A DNA stretch of 29,963 bases from Auxenochlorella pyrenoidosa (taxonomy: Eukaryota; Chlorophyta; Trebouxiophyceae; Chlorellales; Chlorellaceae): NCBI GenBank assembly GCA_001430745.1, contig KQ481983.1, positions 3,851,387-3,881,349 on the forward strand, given 5' to 3'. The position numbers were made by a program, and so were the translations under genes. Shown one piece after another: positions 19,451-29,745 of the stretch. Below the pieces are notes generated by a model, which saw only the letters and a list, made by a program, of their open reading frames with translations, was not told the DNA's origin and made no database searches. The first letter of the stretch is position 1, and each line of letters opens with the position of its first letter.

Positions 19451-21917
19451 ATGGTAGCACAACACCCCGCAGTCCTGGGAGCAGGGCCTGCTGGGCAGGT
19501 CACCCTCCGCCCTGCAGCGCTTGCAGCGGCTCCACCAGCAACGACATGGCGTTTGGCTCCAGCGCCAAGCAGCAGCAGCGCAGGCAGCAGCAGTGGGCGG
19601 CGGCAGCGGCGGCAGGCGCTGGCGCCCGCTATGCCGCCCAGCTGCAGCGGCCCCTCCCCTCCGAGCAGCAGCAGCAGCAGCGTCTCTAGCAGCAACAGCA
19701 GCATGCGGCTGGCGGCAGCGGGGCCGGGCGGTGCAGCAGTGGTGGCGGCTGGGGCGCCGTACGCGCCGCGTGAGGCCGCCGCTGGCGGCCGCTCCCTCGA
19801 CCTCCCGGCCCCGGGCTTTGACTCCATCCCCGATGCGCTGGCGGCCATGGCGGCCGGCGAGGCTGTGGTTGTGCTGGACGACGAGGACCGGGAGAACGAG
19901 GGCGACCTCATCTGCGCGGCCGACCGCGTCACCCCCGAAACCATGGCCTTTATCGTGCGCCACACCAGCGGCGTGGTGTGCGTGGGCATGGAGGGCGGCG
20001 ACCTGGACCGCCTGCGCATCCCCCTCATGGTCTCCTCCGCCGAGAACGAGGAGGCCATGTACACGGCCTTCACCGTCACCGTGGACCTGCGCCACGGCAC
20101 CAGCACCGGCATCTCGGCGGCAGACCGTGCCGCCACGCTGCGCGCGCTGGCCGACCCCGCCGCGCAGCCCCAGGACTTCAAGCGGCCAGGGCACATCTTC
20201 CCGCTGCGCGCCCGCGAGGTGAGGCCTGCCGGGCTGGCAAGCTGCAGCCGGGCGGGGCAGTTGAGCTGGGGTGGGAACGAGCCATGGGACAGCTCGAGGT
20301 CGAAATAGGGGCGGTGCTCGTCGTATGTGGCCTGAGCCGCCTACCTGCTCTCACTCACCCGGCTGCAACAGATTTTTCTTGCCTGGTTTTCCCAGTTGGT
20401 GCAAGTACCTGCTCGCCCCTTGTGCAACACCCCGCCGTGCCCCACCAGCCCCCAAGCTTCAGCCTGCCCGCGTGGCACCCACCCCGCCAGCTGACACAAC
20501 ACGCCCCTGCCCTCCCTGCTGTCCGCCCGACCCCTCCCAATGCAGGGCGGCGTGCTGCGGCGGCCCGGCCACACCGAGGCGTCGGTGGACCTATGCCGCC
20601 TGGCGGGCTGCCGCCCGGCGGGCGTGCTGTGCGAGATTGTCAACGACGACGGCAGCATGGCGCGCACCCCTGAGCTGCTGGCCTTTGCCCAGCAGCACGG
20701 CCTCAAGGTCATCACCATCGCCGACCTGGTGCGCTACCGCCTCAAGCATGACCGGCTGGTGGAGGCGACGGCGGTGGCCACGCAGCAGACGAGGTGGGCC
20801 GCGGGCTGGCCGACTTGGGCTGGCAGGGAAGCAGCCTGGGGCGGTGCCTCTGTATGGAGGGGCTTCTGCTACCATGGCGCAGCCTGAGCTGCCGTCCCGC
20901 CACCGCGCCAGCCCGCCAGCCTCCTCCCTCCCTGTTTGCGGGGTGCCGTGCTTACTCCTGCTATCTCAGCACCGGCCCCCACCCCCACCTACTCCGGCTT
21001 GCAAGCTGGCTGCCCTCAGTGTCTGCCCTACTTTCGCGCTCGCGCCCCCTCCTCCCCCCGCCCCGCAGGTGGGGCCCCTTCACCCTCCACTCGTACCGCT
21101 CCCTGCTGGACGGCAGCGAGCACCTGGCGGCGGTGCACGGCTCCCTGGGGCAGGGCGAGGGCGTGCTCGCGCGCGTGCACAGCGAGAGCATGCTGGGCGA
21201 CGTGTTTGGCTGCCAGCGCTGCGACTCGGGCAGCCAGCTGGACGGCGCCATGGAGCGCATCGCGGCCGCGGGGGCGGGCGTGCTCGTCTACCTGCGCGGC
21301 CAGCAGGGCCGGGGGCTGGGGCTGGCGCAGGAGCTGGGCGCGTACGCGGCGGCCGAGGCGGGCGAGGCCTGCGCCAACCCGGCGGCCCTGGAGGACGCCG
21401 CCTTCCCGGTGGGTGGGGCCCGCTGCCGGCAGCCGTGCAGGGGATGGCAGCAAAGCGGTGAAGGCCGCAGAGGTTGTGCAGACACAGAGAGCGGCTGGGG
21501 GCGGGCCGGGTGGGAACTGACGCCCCTTCCGGCTCTGCTCATTCCGGGGGGTGTGGCCTGTGCGCTAGACAGGCGGGCTGATGGGCGCCCGCTGGTTTCA
21601 ATCTCAGGCTTGGCCCGCCCTCAACCCGGTGTTGATGCGGTGCCCCCCTGCCCACTTTGCAGGTGGATGCCCGCGACTACGGCGTGGCTGCCCACATCCT
21701 GCGCGACCTGGGCGTGCGCAGCGTGGCGCTCATGACCAACAACACAGCCAAGGCGGCCTCCCTGCAGGCGCACGGCATCGAGGTCACGCAGCAGCTGGCA
21801 CTGCTGCCCGCTGGCGGCGTGCACGCGGGCGGCAATGGCGGCGCGCCCGCCCTCACTGCGGCGCACGAGGCCAAGAAGGGCCGCAGCCGCAACGGCAGCG
21901 AGCCGCACTTTGTGTGA
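19451..21917 (+). CDS. RIBA: RIBA: DHBP synthase fused to a degenerate GTP cyclohydrolase II
   Basis: A 536-residue riboflavin-pathway protein, exons 19451-20218, 20546-20793, 21069-21408 and 21663-21917. The N-terminal ~110 residues are rich in Ser, Ala, Arg and Gln and resemble a plastid transit peptide. The 3,4-dihydroxy-2-butanone-4-phosphate synthase half (about 118-335) is intact: [10 protein letters not shown] at 143-152, HTSGVVCV, the HGTSTGIS loop, [18 protein letters not shown] and [12 protein letters not shown]. The GTP cyclohydrolase II half (340-536) keeps WGPF, YRSLLDG, Y431 and the catalytic-type D454-x-R456. However, the zinc site normally written HSEC-x10-C-x-C reads HSES...CQRCDS: S379 and S392 replace two of three cysteines, and only C390 remains (a new C387 sits nearby). 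The EGRG substrate motif reads Q418-GRG. The protein probably makes DHBP but not the GTP product; this is inference. Confidence 0.95.
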
Positions 21918-22372
21918 GCGCACGGCCCTCCCAGACCAGCATCACTGCCTGCCTGTGCCTTCACCGACCCTAGCCGCTCTAATACCCGCTGTCTGCACCC
22001 ATTTGATTTTAGGCTCACCACTCCGCTTCCTTCTTGCAGCATGCCGCTTCTCTCTCGATTTGCCCCCTCTTTCCTCTCCTTGTCATCTCCCCCGCTCAGT
22101 CTGCTTGCTTGCTTCCCGCTTCCCGGTGGCTGAATCATATGCTCTCCCTACCAAGCTGTCAAGTCTGTATGGCTTGTGCAAAAGTGTTCTTGCAGTAGTA
22201 CACGTCACACTGGGATGCATGGCAGAAATTTCTTCAGCATGCACGGGTGCGCGAAAAATGGCTCTGAGCTGTGGAGGAGTGTGCTTAGCATCGGTGCGCG
22301 CCCAGACCCTTGTGCGCTGTCGATGCCTTCTGACTTTGGTGCAGGCCTGCATGCGCCATGCGGCGTGGGGCT
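21918..22372. other. Intergenic: convergent 3' region of RIBA and secreted protein gene
   Basis: 455 bp, pyrimidine-rich in its left half. No TGTAA on either strand that I can find, so polyadenylation here must use a variant signal. No ORF of note. Confidence 0.45.
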
Positions 22373-23357
22373 TCAGCAGCCTTCTGTTGCGGGCTTCCAA
22401 GCTGCCAGCAGCTCGGCGGTGGCAAAGACCAGGTCGGCAGGAAAGAAGTTCTGCGAGGGGTGGCGCCGGAGGCTCAGTGGGGCAGGTAGAGAGTTGACGC
22501 ACCAATTCTGCTCCGTTTCAGCTTGGTTTCTTGTGACACATGCCTAGCCCTGCTCTGGGACGTGCCCTGGGGGCCTGTGCTGCTCCAGCCTCCCACCCCA
22601 CCCCACCTCCCCCACAGCCAGCAGGCCCACCTGCATCACCACGAGGTCGCAGACTGCAGTGCAGCTGCGCACCGGGCAGGTCATGGCGGTGCGGATGTTG
22701 GGCTTGTCGTCATTGACCACCTGCATTGGGTGGGGGAGGGGGGCGTCCAGCGGGGTGGGAGGTGAGCAGGTGTTCGTCTGTCCGTTGCCCGTGGCCTGCC
22801 ATCCCGGCAGACCTGAGGGAGTGCATTGGGAGAAAAGCTGGCGATGACGGAAGCCCAGAAGGCACGAGCACAGTGCGGGCAAGCCTGCCCGGACACCTGT
22901 GCCGTTTCCCTGGCGGCATGCGCTTGGCTTGCTGCCTCAAACAAGCTGTCCTGTCTACCTGCCCCCTCTCCCCACCCAAACCTGCCTGGCACTGTACGGT
23001 GTCAGCAGGTGCTGGCGGCGAGGCCACAGTGCAAGTAGCAGTGTAGGAGGGCGGAATGCTGCAGTTGAAGGCCTGATGGGTCCAGGAGTCGCCTAGAGAG
23101 GAGCAGTTGGTCGGTACCTGGAAAACAACGAGGGATTTTGGACACCGGCAGGTGTTGTGCAGATCGAGAGTGCCGTGCAAGGCGGCGGGCCCCGGCTGCC
23201 GTTCCCGCCCCTCCCGGCGCTGCCTCCCCGCCGGCCTCGCCTGCAGCAGGTAGCGACCGGGCAGGCCGTCCCCGCGCGCAGGCGCTGCCAAGCACAGGCA
23301 GCAGAGGGCCACAAGCGCTGCAGCTGGAGCAAGGGCAAGGTGGCGCGACGAGCTCAT
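22373..23357 (-). CDS. Small secreted cysteine-rich protein, unknown function
   Basis: I do not recognise this gene. The start at 23357 (context ACCATGAG) opens a clear signal peptide, LALAPAAALVALCCLCLAAP, with a cleavage-like APARG. Proposed exons: 23357-23241, 23117-22959, 22720-22631 and 22450-22373 (TGA), all phase 0, giving 147 residues. The first intron (23240-23118, 123 nt) would be GC-AG. It is stop-free and a multiple of three, so retaining it gives a 188-residue product in the same frame; its acceptor has a strong pyrimidine tract. The second donor is CAG|GTAGAC at 22958, with GTACAG at 22997 as an alternative. The mature part has about nine cysteines, in segments such as VPTNCSS, FNCSIPP, TATCTV, TAMTCPVRSCTAVC and a final C. 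NCS sites may be N-glycosylated. It ends in hydrophobic-helical VFATAELLAAWKPATEGC. An extracellular or secretory location is inferred. The exon model is moderately certain. Confidence 0.5.
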
Positions 23358-23581
23358 GGTTCTCTTGATCAGGTGGGGCGGCAGCAGCCTGATCGGCAAC
23401 AAGGATGACGATATTAGCGGAAAAGGCGAAACAAGAAGCATCTCCGCCTTGGCCAGCCTGGCCCCCCATGCTGTGGAGAAGAGCACCGTCCCGCTTGCGC
23501 ATTCGCTTTCTCAAGTTAACCGGGGTGCATGCAGTGAGCTCGACCGGCCGGAGAGGCTGTTCAGGGCGGTTGCTTTTACAC
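23358..23581. promoter_or_regulatory. Bidirectional upstream region, secreted protein / PHD protein
   Basis: Only 224 bp separates two divergent ATGs, so promoters and 5' UTRs of both genes must share it. An in-frame upstream ATG of the secreted protein lies within it but would bury the signal peptide. Confidence 0.55.
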
Positions 23582-26263
23582 ATGGCGCCGTTGCTGAAGC
23601 CGGAGGATTTCTTGGCGGAGGAGCAGATAAAGTCTGTGTCAGAGAACCCGGTGAGCCCAGCAGCAGCGTCGGCCGACACCCGCCGCTGCTGCCGCCGCCA
23701 CCCTCGTGCTCTTCCTTGCCACCGACACAAATAGTGCTCACCGACCCTTACCCTGCACCCATCTCCGCAGATTTTGACCCCCGCCCAGCTGCAGCAGTTG
23801 CGACAGCAGATTGATGCGCTGCGCCGTCTCAACGTGCAGCTGCGGGCGCTGAAATACCGGGCCCGCACTGGACAGGAGCCGCCCCTGCGCAGCGAGCTGG
23901 CTGCGCTCGCCGTTGGCGGCAGCAAGCGCGGCGGCGGCGGCAGGGGACGCGGGCGTGGACGGGGGAGCAAGCACGATGGAGAGGGCCTGGCCATCGGCGG
24001 CGGTCGGGGCCGCGGACGTGGACGCGGGCGCGGCAGCAAGCGCGGCAGGTGTGCCTGGGCAGCGGCCGCTGAGAAGAAGCTCGGCGAGGGGCTGCACTTG
24101 ATTGTTACTGCTGCTGCCTCAACGGCTGCCAGACGCAAGCATCTGCCCCTGTCGAGACGTGCCTGTTGGGCGGGACCAGTCAGCTGTTCTGCCGCCTGGT
24201 GGGGGCCTCTGCCATGCCGTCGTCACCTGTGGCCCCCCCCTTTGCTGTCACCCGTGGCCCACTGCCAGGGAGGACGAGGAGGAGGACGACGACTCCATTG
24301 TTGTGCGCAGCAGCGAGGAGGAGGAGGAGGAGGCTGCGGCGGGCAGCAGCGACAGCGAGGAGGAGCAGGGGGAGGAGGAGTCGCTCCAGTCGGCAGACAG
24401 CGAGGAGAGCGAGGAAGACTTCACGCTGCCCACGGTGACGCAGCCGCGCCGCACCGGCCGTGCCCGCCGGCCCAGCAAGCTGGCCAAGGAGAAGGACGAG
24501 GGCGGCAGCAGCAGCAGCAGCAGCAGCGATGAGGAGGGAGAGGGGCAAGCGGCGGCAGCACAGCCAGAGGAGCAGCAGCAGCCGCAGGCGCCCGCGCCAG
24601 CAGGCCCACCAGAGGCAGCAGAGCAGAGCAAGCAGCTAGCAGCGGAGCGTGGCAGCGGCTCAGCGGCAGCGCAGCAGCAGTCAGGCAAGGCGCCCAGCGG
24701 GGGCTCTGCACCAGAGGTTGGCCAAGACGGCGGCGGGCCCAAGCGCAAGGCACTCTTCATGCTTGTGTCTGAGGAGGCAGCAGACGCAGCTGGGACGCCG
24801 CTGCAGCTGCCGCAGCTCAAGCCGGTGGTGCCCACGCGCCGGAGGAAGCCTGCAGAGGGGGACGAGATGGCAGAGGGAGCAGAGGGCGAGGCGGGGGAGC
24901 AGGGGGGCGAGGAGGAGGAGGAGGAGGAGGCTGTGTGCGGCGTGTGCGGCGATGACGAGGCACCCGAGGACAACGTCATCCTGCTGTGCGAGGGCAAGGG
25001 CTGCAGGCAAGGGGAGGAAGGGAGGGTGGGACGGGGATCGAGGCAACACGCCTGATGCGGACGATGCGGGCCGCCTGCGCACCCTAACACAGCTGCACAG
25101 CCTGCTGATGCACCATTGACTGGCCTCTACCCATCCTCTGGCCCGTGGCGCAGCGTTGCGGTCCACCAGCTGTGCTACGGCGTGCACAGTGTGCCAGAGG
25201 GCGAGTGGCTCTGCGATGCCTGCAAGGCCAAGCTCAAGCCCACTGCAGCAAACTGCTGCATCTGCCCGGTGGTGGGCGGCGCAGTGAAGCAGGTAGGGCC
25301 GGGCAGGGGGCCACTGCCTGGCCAGTCAACTCATGAGAAGCTGCTGCAGTGCTTGCAGGCATGAACCATGGCATGCGTGCCAGGTGCACCGTTTTGGCCT
25401 GATTGCGTGTCGGCGTGGATTGACGCGTCAGAATTCTGGGATCCTCATCACGCGGCAGAACACTTCCCTGCTCCGAAAGCGGTGCGCACCCCCCCACCCC
25501 CCGTCTGTGCAGGTCACCTCCCTCGGCCGCGTCGTGCCGGCAGCCAAGGGCAAGGGAGCCCGGAGCAGCAAGGGCGGGCCGTACTGCCACCTGGCGTGCG
25601 CGCTGTGGGTGCCCGAGGTGGAGCTGTCCGACGTGCCCGGCATGTCGGGGGTGCGCCTGGACAAGCTGACGGCGGTGCGGGTCAGGCTGCGGTGCGAGCT
25701 GTGCAAGCAGGCGGGCGGCGCCGCCGTGTGAGTGGGGGCGGGGCTTGCGGCACGGGGTGCGTGCGCCTGTCAGGCTGCGTTGTCAGGCTCAGCAGGTGGG
25801 AAAATCTAGCACCAGTTTGCGCCATGCAGCGTGCTGATGGAGTTCAGGCGGCAGGCACGAAGTCAAGTGTGGATGTTCTCCTCTCTGGGGCCGCCATTAA
25901 GTCTCACCTTTGAGCTTGCCCCCTGCCTGCCTGCCTGCCCGCCTGCAGGCAGTGTGCATTTGGCACCTGCTGCCGCTCCTTCCACGTGCTCTGCGGCCGA
26001 GCGGCGGGGCAGCAGCTGCACTTCCGCACCACCGACGGCGAGCCGCTGGCCTTCTGTGCGCTGCACTCCAAGCCCGCCTTTGCCAAGCTGGTGGGCAGGG
26101 GGGGCCCAGACGTTCAGGGGAGGAGGGCCCAAAAGTTTTGTCGTGCTTGGGCAGCCCCTGCTGCTGCAGAAGCCAGGAACCGCACCCTTTCCCGGCTGCT
26201 GTGAACCCCCTTTACCAGCACTACTCCCCTGGCCCGCAGGTCGACGAGCTGGTGGAGCGGTAA
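23582..26263 (+). CDS. QLQ-like / PHD / extended-PHD chromatin protein
   Basis: A 534-residue nuclear protein in seven exons: 23582-23650, 23771-24048, 24269-25006, 25154-25292, 25513-25727, 25949-26090 and 26240-26263 (1605 nt, frame closed). Seen in order: an acidic N-terminal helix; a QLQ-like segment LTPAQLQQLRQQIDALRRLN (residues 25-44); Gly-Arg repeats with KRGR (about 70-116), like RGG or AT-hook nucleic-acid binding; long acidic Glu/Asp/Ser runs and a poly-Ser tract; a PHD finger from C339 (CGVCGDDEAPEDN, CEGKGC, VHQLCYGV, EWLCDAC to C385); and an extended PHD (NCCICPVVGGAVKQ, YCHLACALWVPEV, LRCELCKQAGGAAVQC, CCRSFHVLC, FCALHSKP). The PHD-ePHD pair is of the JADE/BRPF/trithorax kind that reads histone H3 and nucleosomes. 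No SET, bromodomain or EPL domain is visible. Intron 3 is GC-AG, fixed by the PHD zinc spacing. The last exon encodes only seven residues. Confidence 0.85.
25007..25008 (+). other. GC splice donor (GC-AG intron 25007-25153)
   Basis: The donor is CAG|GCAAGG inside the PHD finger. Joining 25006 to 25154 gives Cys-Ser-Val-Ala-Val-His, exactly the C-x4-H spacing of PHD fingers. Without splicing the frame reaches a stop at 25053-25055. Confidence 0.8.
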
Positions 26264-26734
26264 CCCGGCTGGATGCAGCAGAGTAGCCCTCAGTTGCGGT
26301 GGGCAGGACCCTTGGGGCGGCCAACGTTGTGTCACATGTCTTGATTATTCCACCCTTGTTTTTTATTTTGTATGTCTTGCATCAGCCCACTTGCTATTAT
26401 TCTTGTGGTTCGTAAGCAGGCGCTGAGGGTGGTGAGCATACGGGTAGGCAGCCCCGATGCACAGTCTGCCAAACGTTGCCTGCCAGTGCCGAGTCTCAAC
26501 TGCCTTCACCACCCATGACCTTTTCACCTTCAAACACCTTCAAATTGTGAGGTGATGAGCTTACACCACCACAGAAAGGAAAAGTCAGAGAGCTAGTGGG
26601 ACGGAATAAGGAAGGAGGGGGCGGGAGGTGGCGAGGGAGCTGCTGCTATCATACATGCTGCTGCTGCTGACGTCGCGGTTGGCCGCAGAGAATAGCAGTG
26701 CGGTGTCCAGCACGCGGCGGGCTGCGGAAAGCCT
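26264..26734. other. Intergenic: convergent 3' region of PHD gene and bL33
   Basis: 471 bp. It contains a T-rich run near 26355-26380 past the PHD gene and a minus-strand TGTAA for bL33. No gene is visible. Confidence 0.5.
26561..26565 (-). terminator. TGTAA polyadenylation signal, plastid bL33 gene
   Basis: TGTAA on the minus strand, 170 nt beyond the TGA at 26737-26735. Confidence 0.6.
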
Positions 26735-27875
26735 TCACTTGCTGCACAGGGGCAAAGATAGGGGAAAGGAGGGAAGCAATGAGATGCAACAGAGGTGCAG
26801 CAACAAGGGGCAGACAGCACGAGACGCTCCAACCAGCTTCCCTCATTGTCATGCTCAACGGGAAGCAGTTGTCATCTCCCCCTGCCCTTTGACTCACATC
26901 TCGCGGTGCAGGGTCATGCGGCGGAGGTACTGCAGTGGAGGGAGAGAGCGAGGCCAGCCGTCAGGACAGGTAACTTCTGGCTAGAGCAGCGGTCGAGGGT
27001 CCAAGCAGCAGGCTGCCTGCCCTGCGGCCTCCACAACCAGCAACAGCGCGCGCCTTCACTGCTGCCTCTACAACCAGCAACGGTGCGCTGCCTGGCCCGC
27101 CCGCCGCCCCCACCTTGTTGTACTTCATCAGCTCCATGCGCTCGGGGGTGTTCTTCTTGTTCTGCAGGCCAGTGGCGCGGGGCAAAGGGGTGAGCAGGGG
27201 ACCACCAAAGCGCCAGACAAGTGTGCACGCCAGCTCGCCACAGGCTCAGGCTGACATCTCCCCACAGCTGCTCCTGGCACTGCCGCTGCCCTTGCTTGCG
27301 TGCCGCCTCTGCTTGCCCTCTGGTCGCTGCTGCTGCTGTAGCACACCTTCTGGGTGGTGTAGCGGCTGGGAGTGTTGCCCTCCGCGCGCGCCTCAGTGCA
27401 CTCCAGAGTCACAATCATGCGCACACCCTGCAGGCATGGCAAGCGGGGCATATGGGCAGAGCACGGGAGCGGGTTTGTCACGGAGTGTCCTCGATCGAAT
27501 GTGGGCAGTCAAGAACTAGCCTTTTGCCGAATGGAAAGCCAGCCATACAGCCAGAGGGACATGTGCAGCAAGGGTGAGCGCTGCAGGCACGCCCCAGACG
27601 CAAGGCGGCGGCGGCAACAGGCAAGTGGCATCGCCACAGCTTGACGCATTCGCATCGCCGCCGGTATAAAATCACCTTGCATGCGTCTCTGAACCCTGGC
27701 AGCGCCCAGGCAGCGGCAATGCGTGGTGCGGGCAGCAGAAGCAGGAGGTCCCCACCTTCTTCTTCGCCATACAGGTGACCTGGCGGGTCGCCTGGCTGCT
27801 GCTCTGCTGCGGCGCCGCCACACGGGCGGTCTTGAAGGTGGTGCCGGTGAAGGCGCTGCGCAGAGTGGCCTGCAT
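26735..27875 (-). CDS. PRPL33: Plastid ribosomal protein bL33, nuclear-encoded, with 7-nt last exon
   Basis: A 95-residue precursor of the plastid 50S protein bL33. Exons: 27875-27756, 27427-27347, 27161-27114, 26929-26898 and 26741-26735. Residues 1 to about 35 ([20 protein letters not shown]...) look like a plastid transit peptide. The mature part begins near MAKKK and shows [54 protein letters not shown]. Reading past exon 4 gives a stop right away and an unusual ending HREM. The exon is instead followed by a GTGAGT donor, and 156 nt on there is a strong pyrimidine tract and CAG, then C-AAG-TGA. Splicing gives HREIK-stop, the usual bL33 ending. Many plants keep rpl33 in the plastid genome; here it is nuclear, judged by introns and transit peptide. 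Confidence 0.95.
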
Positions 27876-28065
27876 GGTGGCTGTCTGCTGTTTGGGCTGC
27901 AAACAGGATGTCAGAAAACCAGGAAGAGGCTTGTGCTGCCGTTGAGCGCTTGGAACAGCGAGCTCCAGCGCCAAGCTGGATGGCAGCGCGCAGCACGCAG
28001 CAGCTCGCTCCCTCTTTCAGCGAGCGGGCCTCGGCAGGCCCGCTTCTGCGATCTGGATCACAGAA
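27876..28065. promoter_or_regulatory. Bidirectional upstream region, bL33 / F-box protein
   Basis: 190 bp between divergent start codons. No TATA-like box is obvious. It is the shortest shared upstream region in the window. Confidence 0.55.
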
Positions 28066-29745
28066 ATGAGGGTCAGAGTCAAATTAGGAGGCCAGCAGGA
28101 GCGTTTGGAGCTCCCTGGACCCGCGCCAACCTTGCGCGACCTGCAGACAGCGCTTGAGACCCGTGGCGCGGCTCAACCGGTGGTGCTATCCCTGAACAAG
28201 CGGGTGAGCAGCTTCCCAAAGGTCTGCGTCAAGACCTAGAGCAGCCTGGTGGGCACTGGCGGCGGCGGCGGCACTGTTGCCTTTGTGCGCCAACTGTATC
28301 TCGTCTGCAACTTGCACATGGCGCCCTGCCGCATGTGCAGGATCCACTGGATGGGACTGCGGACACGCCGCTGCGGGAGCTGGGGGTGTGCCATGGCGAT
28401 CTGCTGTGGCTGCTGTCTGCACCGCCGCCACTGCTGTCAGCAGAGCAGCAGCCTGTGGAGCCTGTGCAGGCAGGCAGGCCTGCGGCTGGGCTGCCTGCGC
28501 CAGGACCGGAGCAGGTCTTGGCTCCACTTGCAGCTGGCCCCGACCAGGCTGAGGAGCAGGCGGGCGCTGCCAAGCGCGCACGGGGCGAGGCCGACACGCC
28601 AGCACAGCAGCAGGAGGTACAGGAGCACGCGGGCAAGCAGGCTGTGGACATGGCGGTTGAGCAGCAAGGCCGGGAGCAGGGCCAGGGTGATGGCTTATCG
28701 GCAAGCGTCCAACAGGTAGGCGGGTGGGGTCGGGTCATCCCCGCACTGCTCACGTGTCGTGACCCTGCAGCCGCTGTAGCCGGCTGGCTTGAGAGCGCAG
28801 CGGGCACACAGCCTTGTCCATTAAAGCCAGGGGCACGGGCATGCCGAAAGCTTGGAGCGTGCCCTGGAACGCACCTGGCAGCTCACTGCATACAATGCTG
28901 GCCTGTCGCCGCCGACCCCGCTGCAGGGCGCCCCCGCCGCGCCCCCCCTGGAGGCGCTGCCCCCCAGCCAGCTGGTGCCGGCGCACCTGCTGCGCACGCT
29001 GCGGGCCAGCACCGCAACCGCTGCATCTCACAGCCCAGCTGGTCTCCTGCTGCTGGCAGCGCATGCAGCGATGCTAGAAACCGGGTTTGTGCCCTCCTGG
29101 GCCTGCAGCGGCAGCAGAGCGGCGGGCGGCAGCGGCGAGGCCAGCTCGTGGGCGGTGCCTGCCAGCACCTGGGCCAGCACCGGCCTCGCCAGGGTTGACT
29201 ACCAGCTTGCCCCCAGCGGTGGTGATGGCGCAGCCGGCAGTGCCGTTGCCATGGACGCCGAGCCTGCAGGGGAAGCGTCGGAAGCAGCGGCGGGTGCTGA
29301 AGCAGGGCCGGCTGCCGCGCCCAGCTGCACGCTGCACTGCAGCAGCCTGGGCGGCGGCCGCTGCGTGCTGGCGGTGGCCATGAGGGCGCACACCCGCCAC
29401 CTGGCACTGCTGGCGGCCGACTACGTGCAGCCCTGGAGCGCCGGCCAAGGGGCGGCAGCAGATGCAGCCGGGCCCTCAACAAGCAGCTCGGCAGCGGCGG
29501 GGAGCAAGCAGGTGGGGGCCGCAGCAGGGCCTGGCCGGGTGCAGCTGCTCCCGTGCGGCGGCCTGGCAGTTGGCGGCACGCTCGCGCTGCAGGCGCCGGC
29601 TGTGCGGGAGCTGTGGCGGCGCCTCAAGGATGGGCTGGCCTTTCCGATGCTCCTGGCAGCGTATGCAGAGGCGGGGCTGCAGCCGCCGGCGGGGCTGCTG
29701 GCGCTGCCCGAGGAGCTGAAGCAGCGCGTGCTGGGCCTGCTGGGG
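28066..29745 (+). CDS. SKIP22/FBXO7-like F-box protein, 3' partial
   Basis: The first 444 or so residues of an F-box protein related to plant SKIP22 and animal FBXO7, substrate adaptors of SCF ubiquitin ligases. Exons: 28066-28203, 28341-28715 and about 28927-29745, all phase 0; the gene continues beyond the window. Seen: an N-terminal ubiquitin-like domain built by exons 1 and 2 (MRVRVKLGGQQERLEL, LSLNKRDPLDG, LRELGVCHGDLLWLL, residues 1-71); a Gln/Ala/Glu-rich linker; then LLLLAAHAAMLETGFVP and WRRLKDGLAFPMLLAAYAEA, which match the SKIP22/FP region; and the start of the F-box, LLALPEELKQRVLGLL. The third exon could instead begin at 28831, in the same frame; 28927 has the better pyrimidine tract. 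The right end is cut by GTGAGT at 29746 and intron sequence to the edge. Exon 1 is only 46 codons and easily missed. Confidence 0.8.

Noticed and set aside
23440..23442. Upstream in-frame ATG for the secreted protein
   Set aside because: It would place 28 extra residues before an otherwise ideal signal peptide and lies in the shared promoter.
27665..27671. TATAAAA-like element on the plus strand
   Set aside because: It lies inside the first bL33 intron, about 400 nt from the next plus-strand start, with no start-site evidence.
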